A stretch of 64,000 nucleotides of DNA from CAIWHR01 sp963843595. Lineage in GTDB: Bacteria; Pseudomonadota; Gammaproteobacteria; Burkholderiales; Casimicrobiaceae. Position numbers and translations under genes: made by a program. Below the pieces are notes generated by a model. The model ran no database searches, was not told where the DNA came from, and worked only from the letters and a program-made list of their open reading frames with translations. The stretch lies in NCBI GenBank assembly GCA_963843595.1, contig CAWJLG010000017.1:124001-188000 (forward strand). Direction: 5' to 3'. Shown here piece by piece: positions 58,207 to 64,000 of this stretch; positions within the stretch are counted from its first letter, which is position 1, and every line of letters starts with the position of its first letter.

Positions 58207-58946
58207 CGGACGGCGTGCAGATGCGTGCCCCGCTTTCCCTCCTGCCGCTGCGTCTCGACGACGTCGTGTTCGAAGTCGGGCCGCGGCGGATCATCGATGG
58301 CATCTCGTTCCGGCTCGACCCGGGGCCGCGTACGCTGATCCTCGGCCCCAATGGGGCGGGCAAGAGCGTCCTGTTGCGGCTGTGCCACGGCTTGCTGGCG
58401 CCGACCGCCGGCACCATCGCGTGGAATGCGCCCGAGATCGCCGGCGGGCCGCGCCGTCAGGCGATGATGTTCCAGCGTCCCGTCCTGCTCCGCCGTTCGG
58501 CATTGGGCAATGTGATCTATGCATTGCGACTCGCCGGCGTTCCCTTTCGCGAACGTGAAGAGCGCGCGGTGGAGGCGCTGCGCAAGGTCGGATTGGACGC
58601 GCTCGGCCGGCACTCGGCGCGCGTGCTCTCCGGCGGCGAACAGCAGCGTCTTGCGCTGGCCCGGGTGTGGGCGCTGCGACCGGAAGTTCTCTTCCTCGAC
58701 GAACCCACGGCGAGTCTCGACCCGGGCGCGACCCTCGAGATCGAGAGTGCGATCGCCGCGCTGCACGCGGCCGGCACCAAGATCGTCATGGTCACCCACA
58801 ACCTGGGACAGGCACGTCGCCTCGGCGACGAGATCCTGTTCCTGCATCAAGGCCGGCTCGTCGAAAGGACGCCGACCGATCGATTCTTCAGGCATCCCGC
58901 CTCGCCCGAGGCCGCCCAATTTCTGGAAGGAGAACTGCCGTGGTAA
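58203..58946 (+). CDS. tupC: Tungstate-type ABC transporter ATP-binding protein TupC
   Basis: 247 residues. Walker A GPNGAGKSVLL, Q-loop MMFQRPVLLRRSALGNV, signature LSGGEQQRLALARV, Walker B VLFLDEPTASLDP and switch His in MVTHNLGQARRL. Energizes TupB. Overlaps tupA by 7 bp. Confidence 0.92.
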   Translation: MTDGVQMRAPLSLLPLRLDDVVFEVGPRRIIDGISFRLDPGPRTLILGPNGAGKSVLLRLCHGLLAPTAGTIAWNAPEIAGGPRRQAMMFQRPVLLRRSALGNVIYALRLAGVPFREREERAVEALRKVGLDALGRHSARVLSGGEQQRLALARVWALRPEVLFLDEPTASLDPGATLEIESAIAALHAAGTKIVMVTHNLGQARRLGDEILFLHQGRLVERTPTDRFFRHPASPEAAQFLEGELPW

Positions 58947-59767
58947 TCACCCGTCGCTTATTGCTGGCGCTGCTCCTCGCGTCGGCGGTATTCGTCGCGC
59001 ACGCACAGGAACGCTTCATCACGGTCGCGTCGACGACGTCGACCGAGCAGTCGGGGCTCTTCGGCTCGCTGCTGCCTGTTTTCGAGAAGAAAACGGGGAT
59101 CCAGGTACGCGTCGTCGCACTGGGCACGGGCCAGGCGCTCGACCTCGCGCGCCGGGGGGACGCCGACGTCGTGTTCGTCCATGCAAAGGCGGCCGAAGAG
59201 AAATTCCTGGCCGAAGGCCACGGTGTCAAACGATTTCCCGTGATGTACAACGACTTCGTGCTCATCGGTCCGAAGAGCGACCCGGCGAAGATCGGCGGCG
59301 GCAAGGACATTCTCGAGGCACTCAAAAAGATTCAGGCGGCGCAGGCGCCCTTCGTGTCGCGCGGCGACAAGAGCGGAACGCACATGGCCGAACTCGCGCT
59401 CTGGAAGGCCGCCGCCATCGACCTCGACAAGGCCCGGGGTCCCTGGTATCGCGACACCGGCCAGGGCATGGGTCCGGCGCTCAATACCGCGTCATCGATG
59501 AACGCCTATCTCCTCGCCGACCGCGGGACCTGGCTTGCATTCAAGAACCGCGGCGATCTCACGATTCTCGTCGAGGGGGACAAACGCCTCTTCAACCAGT
59601 ACGGTGTGATGCTGGTGAGCCCGGACAAGCATCCGCACGTGAAAAAAGACCTCGGCCAGGTGTTCGTCGACTGGGTGGTATCGCCGGAGGGCCAGCAGGC
59701 GATCGCCGCCTACAAGATCGACGGCGAGCAGCTCTTCTTTCCCAACGCCGGGCAACCGGGCGTGTGA
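58940..59767 (+). CDS. tupA: Tungstate-type ABC transporter substrate-binding protein TupA
   Basis: 275 residues from a GTG at 58940 (GGAAGGAG upstream), with a signal peptide ending near AHAQ. The mature N-terminus FITVASTTSTEQSGLF carries the TTTS-like oxyanion-binding motif of TupA. RGDADVVFVHAKAAEEKF, VMYNDFVLIGPKSDPA and DKSGTHMAELALWK are further family motifs. TupA prefers tungstate over molybdate, but selectivity cannot be read from sequence with certainty. No tungsten or molybdenum enzyme is encoded in the window. Confidence 0.9.
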   Translation: MVITRRLLLALLLASAVFVAHAQERFITVASTTSTEQSGLFGSLLPVFEKKTGIQVRVVALGTGQALDLARRGDADVVFVHAKAAEEKFLAEGHGVKRFPVMYNDFVLIGPKSDPAKIGGGKDILEALKKIQAAQAPFVSRGDKSGTHMAELALWKAAAIDLDKARGPWYRDTGQGMGPALNTASSMNAYLLADRGTWLAFKNRGDLTILVEGDKRLFNQYGVMLVSPDKHPHVKKDLGQVFVDWVVSPEGQQAIAAYKIDGEQLFFPNAGQPGV

Positions 59768-59914
59768 GGGCGAGTGCTCTAGACATCGCGCTCGCCGTGA
59801 GCGCATCTTGAAGGTCGAGCCGGCCTACGTGTTTGCCTCGGCGGACACGGGCCATTAGCAGGCGCTGGCTCGCCCCGGCCGCGCGGGGCGCGGCATCGGC
59901 GCCTGGCGCCGCGC

Positions 59915-60985
59915 TCACTGATGTTCGTACTCGAACTGTGCCTGGATCGCATCCGCAGCGCCCGGGCGCCTGATTTGCACGTTGATCGTGTAGGGCCCGC
60001 CGCCGGCCATCGCGAAATAATTCCCGAAGGTCCTCGATGCCGCCAGGGTCGTCGGCTCCAGGACCTTTTCCGGGCCGGCCCCGGTGGCCGTCGAAACGCG
60101 CGCCTTCACCGTCGCATCGGTGATTCGCTGGCCATTGCCGACGTCGAACAAGGCGATGGTGACGTAATACTGCTGAGGACCCTGCGGCGGGACGCCAAAC
60201 TCGCTTTCGGGGTAGTCCTTGGGACGGCGGCGAATGGCATCCGCCGGAACCACGCCGAAATAAATGGCCGCACCCTCGACCACCTTGTAGTCCTGGCCGG
60301 TCGCGGCTTTCGCGGCCGGGGCCGCCTTCGCGGACGGCGTACCCGCATTGATCATGTACACGACCGCGTTCCGCAATTCGGGATCGGTGAGGTTGGCCAG
60401 CCCGCCGCGCGGAGGCATCGCGCCGTGCCCCTGGATCGCCGAGCGCACGACGACGTCGAGGCCCGGTTTCAGCCGCGGGATCCACGCGGCCCGGTCGCCG
60501 ATCTTCGGTGCGCCGCCCACGCCCTTCTCATGGCATTTCGCGCACTGTGCCTTGACGATCTGCTCGCCCGTCCGATCGGCGGTCTTGGCCGTCCGGCTGA
60601 TCGGCTCGTTCCAATGACCGCCCGATTGATTGACCATGTAGGTGATGGCGCGCTCGACCTCGGTGTCGCTGAGCGAGGGATTGCCCCCGTGCGGCGGCAT
60701 CTGCCGGATTCCGTTCAACGCGTGCTGCGACAGGCTGCTCAGGCCCTGCGCTGCGCGCTTCTCCCACGCCTTCTTGTCGCCGATCTTCGGCGCGCCATTC
60801 GCCCCGGTTCCGTGACAGGAAATGCACAGCGATTCGACGACCTCCTTGCCGGTGCGATCCTGGTGTTGCGCGGCGACGCTCGCAGGCAACAAGCCCGCGA
60901 CCAGGATCGAGACGACCGTGATCGCCGCCTTTGTCGCCTCCGTCGAGAATCGCCGTCGTTGCCGCTCGTTCGATCTGGCGCTCAT
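59915..60985 (-). CDS. Dihaem cytochrome c (c5-like) with C-terminal beta domain
   Basis: 356 residues from ATG 60985 (GAGGAG upstream; ATG 61000 is possible). After a membrane signal segment come two related cytochrome c5-type domains. The first has CISCHGTGANGAPKIGDKKAW and MPPHGG (Met ligand); the second has CAKCHEKGVGGAPKIGDRAAW and MPPRGG. The last 120 residues (YYVTIALFDVGNGQRITDATVKARV; SRTFGNYFAMAGGGPYTINVQI) look like an Ig-like beta sandwich. Probably periplasmic. It closes the cytochrome cluster that starts with the NapC-like gene. Confidence 0.85.
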   Translation of the reverse strand: MSARSNERQRRRFSTEATKAAITVVSILVAGLLPASVAAQHQDRTGKEVVESLCISCHGTGANGAPKIGDKKAWEKRAAQGLSSLSQHALNGIRQMPPHGGNPSLSDTEVERAITYMVNQSGGHWNEPISRTAKTADRTGEQIVKAQCAKCHEKGVGGAPKIGDRAAWIPRLKPGLDVVVRSAIQGHGAMPPRGGLANLTDPELRNAVVYMINAGTPSAKAAPAAKAATGQDYKVVEGAAIYFGVVPADAIRRRPKDYPESEFGVPPQGPQQYYVTIALFDVGNGQRITDATVKARVSTATGAGPEKVLEPTTLAASRTFGNYFAMAGGGPYTINVQIRRPGAADAIQAQFEYEHQ

Positions 60986-61198
60986 GATCACGCTCCTCAT
61001 TCACGCTTTCGCAGGCGCTCCAGCATGCCCCAGCATGGTGGGGTCCCGCGTCCCGGTGCCGGCCCGGCGGATCCATGCTCCGCCGCCGACCGGCCCCCGA
61101 TAATTGCCCGCTCACCTTCCCGCTACCACCGCCGGGTCACTGCGGCCGGCGCGGCCCACTGCCCGGCCGCGCTCTCGTCGAGCGACGCTGGCCGGCTG

Positions 61199-61549
61199 CT
61201 ACAAGGAGAGAATCCAGTCCACGAGGTTCTTGAGCTGGTCCTGGTCCTTCGTCTTGACGCCTGGGTGCCCTTCCTCGTGGCCATCGAGAAACTTGACCTT
61301 GGGGTAGGTCGTCAGGTGCGTCACGAGCTTGGCCTGCGCATCCTTGTCGCCCTTGAGCCTGGCGGCGATCTCCTTCCAGGACGTCGCCTCCTTGGGCTTG
61401 TCGATTGCGTGGCACTTGAAGCAATTGCTCTGGCGCGCCAGCGCCTGAGCGGCAGCCGCATCGAAGCCGAAGGCGTAGCCAGACAGAGAGAGTGAAATCG
61501 CCGCGACTGAGAGGGCGAGTAGCGGGGTGCAGCGTCGATTGCCGTTCAT
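61199..61549 (-). CDS. Small periplasmic cytochrome c (His-Pro type)
   Basis: 116 residues with a signal peptide. Haem motif CFKCH preceded by AAAQALARQSN, then WKEIAARLKGDKDAQAKLVTHL and the loop FLDGHEEGHPGVKTKDQDQL with the conserved His-Pro in place of a Met loop; C-terminal LVDWILSL. Close relative of the dihaem protein upstream and of the two genes at 27.4-28.2 kb. Confidence 0.88.
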   Translation of the reverse strand: MNGNRRCTPLLALSVAAISLSLSGYAFGFDAAAAQALARQSNCFKCHAIDKPKEATSWKEIAARLKGDKDAQAKLVTHLTTYPKVKFLDGHEEGHPGVKTKDQDQLKNLVDWILSL

Positions 61550-61683
61550 TGTTCCTCCAGCGTGATTGGGCTTTGTGAATTTGCATCCGGAACATCGGCC
61601 TCACGAAACGCGTGCGCGCAACGATCTGCCGCCCAAAACGGGCTTGTCGCGCGTATGCGTTCGATAGACGATTCCGCTCGACA

Positions 61684-62325
61684 CTATTTCAGCGACAAGA
61701 TCCAGTTCACGAGATTGTTGATCCGGTCGGGGTCGGACGTCTTGACGATCGGATGGCTTTCCTCGTGACCGTCCTCGAACCGGGCCTTGCGCCCCGTGGT
61801 GACGTGCTTGTAGAGCTTGTCCTCGGCGCCGACATTGCCCAGGTACTTGGTGGCGACGTCCTTCCAGGCCGGCCCGACTTTCTTGACATCGACCGCGTGG
61901 CACTTGAGGCAGCCGCTTTGCCGGGCAAGCGCCTGCGCGGCACCGACATCGACGGGCGCGGCCACCGGAAGCGCGAGAATCCAGGCCACGAGGTTGTGGA
62001 TGCGCTTCGGGTCACCGGTCTTGACGATCGGGTGGCTTTCCTCGTGGCCATCGTCGAACTTGGCCTTCCGGCCCGTGGTGACGTGCTTGTACAGCCGGTC
62101 TTCGGCGTCCGGCTCGCTGTGGTACTTGCTGGCAACGTCCTTCCACGCCGGACCGATCTTCTTCTGGTAGACGCTGTGGCATTCGAGACAGCGGCTCTGG
62201 CGCGCAAGCGTCTGTGCGGCGAGGACATCGAGCGCGGCGGCGTCGGCGGAGACGACGAGCATCCCGGCGATCAGCGCCAACGCCCCGATCGGAAAGCTTT
62301 GATCCGGCTTCCTTGCTGCTTTCAC
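61684..62325 (-). CDS. Dihaem cytochrome c from internal duplication (His-Pro type)
   Basis: 213 residues: signal peptide, then two copies of the same domain of about 90 residues. Copy 1 has QTLARQSRCLECHSV and HVTTGRKAKFDDGHEESHP; copy 2 has QALARQSGCLKCHAV and HVTTGRKARFEDGHEESHP. The copies are very similar, which indicates recent tandem duplication. Neither has a Met in the usual ligand loop; both keep GHEESHPIVKT. Periplasmic, potential two-haem wire between the NapC-like quinol oxidase and downstream carriers. Confidence 0.9.
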   Translation of the reverse strand: MKAARKPDQSFPIGALALIAGMLVVSADAAALDVLAAQTLARQSRCLECHSVYQKKIGPAWKDVASKYHSEPDAEDRLYKHVTTGRKAKFDDGHEESHPIVKTGDPKRIHNLVAWILALPVAAPVDVGAAQALARQSGCLKCHAVDVKKVGPAWKDVATKYLGNVGAEDKLYKHVTTGRKARFEDGHEESHPIVKTSDPDRINNLVNWILSLK

Positions 62326-62385
62326 ATCGGCCTCACTGGCAAATGGGTGCCGGCGCCGCGAGCTACCGGCGTGCGGGCGCCGAGC

Positions 62386-62526
62386 TCATGCCGCCCGTTT
62401 CTGGCGCCGTTTGGCCAGCGCATTTTCCAGCGTGCGCACACCCACGACCACGACAACCACGCACGCCGCGAATATACCTACCATGGCTCCGACGGCGAAC
62501 ACCGTCCAGACCGCTGTCGACATCAT
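62386..62526 (-). CDS. 46-residue single-pass membrane protein
   Basis: A short frame with a ribosome site (GGGAGAG directly before ATG 62526). Sequence plan: MMSTAVWTVFAVGAMVG start, a long hydrophobic helix of about 24 residues rich in Val, then a basic tail RTLENALAKRRQKRAA. The positive tail predicts N-out/C-in. It lies 36 bp after the NapC-like gene and 60 bp before the dihaem cytochrome, on the same strand. Size and placement recall NapE- or CcoQ-like accessory peptides, but there is no sequence match I can claim. Confidence 0.6.
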   Translation of the reverse strand: MMSTAVWTVFAVGAMVGIFAACVVVVVVGVRTLENALAKRRQKRAA

Positions 62527-62562
62527 GCTCTCCCGCTGATCATTCGCGTGTCCCGCCGGACG

Positions 62563-63165
62563 TCACTGATCTTCCTCGACGTATTCCTTGGGCAACAGAT
62601 GTGCGATGCCCTTGTGGCAATCGATGCACGTCTTGCCTTCCTTCTGTCCTTTTTCCATCTTCGCCCGCGCCCGAACGCTCTGCTTGTGCGGGTCCATGGC
62701 ATCCCAGGAGTGGCAGTTGCGGCACTCGTGCGAATCGTTGCCCTTCATCGTCGCCCAGACGTGCTCGGCCATCTCCATCCGCTTGGATTCGAACTTCTCC
62801 GGCGTGTCGATCGAGGCCGCGATGAACTTGCTGTAGAGCTCCTTGCTCGCCTGGACCTTGCGCACGAACTTGTGCATCCAGTCCTTCGGCACGTGGCAGT
62901 CCGGACAGATCGCACGCACGCCCGAGCGGTTCTTGTAGTGAATCGTTTCCTTGTATTCCTGGAACACGGTATCGCGCATCTCGTGGCAGGAGGTGCAGAA
63001 CCCCAGCGTGTTCGACGCCTCCATGCCGGTGTTGAATCCGCCCCAGAAGACGAGCCCGGCAAACATGCCGATCGCGACGACCGCGACGAGCGAAAGAGAC
63101 GAAGGCCGCAAGAAGAAGTCGCGCAACCGTCTCACCAGGGATTGCTGCGGGATGGGTTCGTCCAT
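62563..63165 (-). CDS. NapC/NirT-type tetrahaem cytochrome c
   Basis: 200 residues. One N-terminal membrane anchor (SLSLVAVVAIGMFAGLVFWGGF) and four haem motifs, CTSCH, CPDCH, CRNCH and CIDCH, the pattern of quinol-oxidizing NapC/NirT proteins. TLGFCTSCHEMRDTVFQEYKET (in part) and CPDCHVPKDWMHKF are family landmarks. No nap, nrf or tor reductase gene is in the window, so its acceptor is likely one of the cytochromes that follow. First gene of the minus-strand cytochrome cluster. Confidence 0.92.
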   Translation of the reverse strand: MDEPIPQQSLVRRLRDFFLRPSSLSLVAVVAIGMFAGLVFWGGFNTGMEASNTLGFCTSCHEMRDTVFQEYKETIHYKNRSGVRAICPDCHVPKDWMHKFVRKVQASKELYSKFIAASIDTPEKFESKRMEMAEHVWATMKGNDSHECRNCHSWDAMDPHKQSVRARAKMEKGQKEGKTCIDCHKGIAHLLPKEYVEEDQ

Positions 63166-63609
63166 TGGATCGTCCGGAAAGGAGTGAAAATGGCGATTTG
63201 GTCACGCCTCTGCAGGGGCCGAAGACGCGGCGCCGACAAGAGGAAGCAGGGTTGGGTCACTCGCCGCCGAAGCAATGGTTGCCCTGTGTCAGCCAACATT
63301 GCGGCTGCAAATCGTGGCGGTGGCGACGTGGCATCGAGACATTGCAGCTGCTCGCCGTTGGGTTGAAGCAGGTGACGCAGCTGAACCGTATGGCGTTTGA
63401 CTCTCCGCCTTTCGGGCCTGCGACTTGTTGACACAGGTCAAATTGACGCACGCGAATTCATGACCGCTGCAACGTCGGAGAAGAGACGCAACGTTCGAAA
63501 CGGCATTCGCTTGCGGCTGAGATGCAGTCGCGTTCGCATCGCGCAGCGCGTCGCGCCGATGCCCCATGAATCCGGCCTACGACCCTTCGCGCCTTCGCTC
63601 GCGTCAACA
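63166..63609. other. Intergenic region upstream of the NapC-like gene
   Basis: 444 bp without a convincing gene on either strand. It holds a symmetrical TTGAC-N4-GTCAA motif (63428-63441) and should contain the promoter of the cytochrome cluster. Confidence 0.4.
63428..63441. promoter_or_regulatory. CRP/FNR-family-like palindrome
   Basis: TTGACACAGGTCAA, a perfect TTGAC-N4-GTCAA dyad. It shares the TTGAC half site with the hupS box and differs from the FNR consensus symmetrically at one base per arm. Its centre is about 270 bp upstream of the NapC-like start, and no good -10 follows at the class II distance. Confidence 0.35.
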
Positions 63610-64000
63610 TCACCGCGCGAACTTCACCGACAGCACGATCGACGTCTGCGTGCGCTCGATGCCGTCGATGCGCCCGATCGCATCGAGGATCGCGTCGATC
63701 TCGCCGGTGCTGCCCGCCTCGACGACGAGCTGGTAGTCGAACACACCGGACAGCGCGTAGAGCGCGCGGACCGCCGGGGTGGCCTCCAGCGCGCGGATGA
63801 CGCCGTCGCCCTTCTTCGGGTCGACACTGAGCAGCACGTGCGCCTGGATCCGGTGGCGCGCGAACTCGTCGGACACCCGCACCGTGTAGCCGGCGATTAC
63901 CCCGTCGGCTTCCAGGCGCCGGATCCGTTCCTGCACCGTCGTCCGCGCCACGCCGAGCTTGCGCGCGAGCGAGGCGGTCGACTCCCGCGCATCCCGTCGC
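63610..64000 (-). CDS. Lrp/AsnC family transcriptional regulator (partial)
   Basis: The frame runs to the window edge, so the N-terminus is missing. The visible part is RESTASLARKLGVARTTVQERIRRLE, the second half of the AsnC-type helix-turn-helix, then the RAM ligand-binding domain (HVLLSVDPKKGDGVIRAL, LYALSGVFDYQLVVEA, IDGIERTQTSIVLS). It is convergent with nothing in the window, and its targets are unknown. About 130 of the usual 150-160 residues are present. Confidence 0.9.
   Translation of the reverse strand, partial: RRDARESTASLARKLGVARTTVQERIRRLEADGVIAGYTVRVSDEFARHRIQAHVLLSVDPKKGDGVIRALEATPAVRALYALSGVFDYQLVVEAGSTGEIDAILDAIGRIDGIERTQTSIVLSVKFAR

Noticed and set aside
61598..63366. Long plus-strand frame over the cytochrome cluster
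   Set aside because: Its content is the reverse-strand shadow of the cytochrome genes, whose CxxCH motifs and signal peptides are on the minus strand.

Overview
The window is high-GC, gene-dense DNA that reads like a betaproteobacterium. The main pointers are an EarP/EF-P pair with the arginine-type modification site, a RegB/RegA redox two-component system, a membrane-bound [NiFe]-hydrogenase operon in the Ralstonia order (hoxKGZMLOQRTV-hypABFCDEX), a Bug-type solute-binding protein and many small c-type cytochromes. The species cannot be named from this sequence. I saw no rRNA, tRNA, CRISPR array or intact insertion sequence.

Layout. 0.1-10.3 kb holds unrelated metabolic genes: a methyltransferase stub, a P-type Mg2+ ATPase, an orphan A-T-TE NRPS-like enzyme, a Bug binding protein with a mandelate-racemase-like enzyme, a small winged-helix protein, a GST and a DsbA-family oxidoreductase. 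10.4-12.2 kb holds earP and efp. 12.4-22.5 kb is an alpha-glucan block: a YihY membrane protein, an (alpha/alpha)6 glycosidase, GlgB, GlgE and a TreS-maltokinase fusion. Together these form the trehalose -> maltose -> maltose-1-phosphate -> branched glucan (GlgE) pathway. 22.5-25.2 kb holds a CmpX-like channel, a remnant of a Na+/Ca2+ exchanger, a universal stress protein and an HSL-family esterase. 25.3-28.2 kb holds regA, regB and two small cytochromes c.

28.3-45.8 kb is the hydrogenase locus, all on the minus strand: hupSLC, then (after a two-gene interruption) hupDFGHIJK and hypABFCDEX. The small subunit has the two extra cysteines of oxygen-tolerant enzymes. A near-consensus FNR box sits about 41.5 bp upstream of the start predicted from the -10 element of hupS. 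46.2-54.2 kb carries, divergently, an operon for an archaeal-type V/A-ATPase (G/H, C-like, I, K, F, E, A, B, D). 54.3-56.2 kb holds a RatA-like protein, a stand-alone cyclic-nucleotide-binding protein and ScpB. 56.3-59.8 kb holds a tungstate (or molybdate) ABC transporter tupBCA with a divergent ModE-like regulator. 59.9-63.2 kb is a cytochrome c cluster (NapC/NirT type, a 46-residue membrane protein, three c-type cytochromes). An Lrp/AsnC regulator runs off the right edge.

The most striking property is the state of some reading frames. hypX, hupK, hupH and most V/A-ATPase subunits (C-like, I, F, E, A, perhaps K) are broken by single-base frame changes, mostly one extra base, while conserved motifs on both sides of each break are intact and the neighbouring genes (ATPase B and D, hupSL, hypABCDEF) are clean. 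This fits local sequence error better than long decay, but it needs read-level proof. Other points of interest are a family of small cytochromes in which a conserved His-Pro motif stands where the axial Met loop is expected, an A-T-TE enzyme lacking the amino-group-binding Asp, a perfect 24-bp inverted repeat that supplies the 3' end of the ATPase B gene, and TGCA-type palindromes in the tup promoter region.
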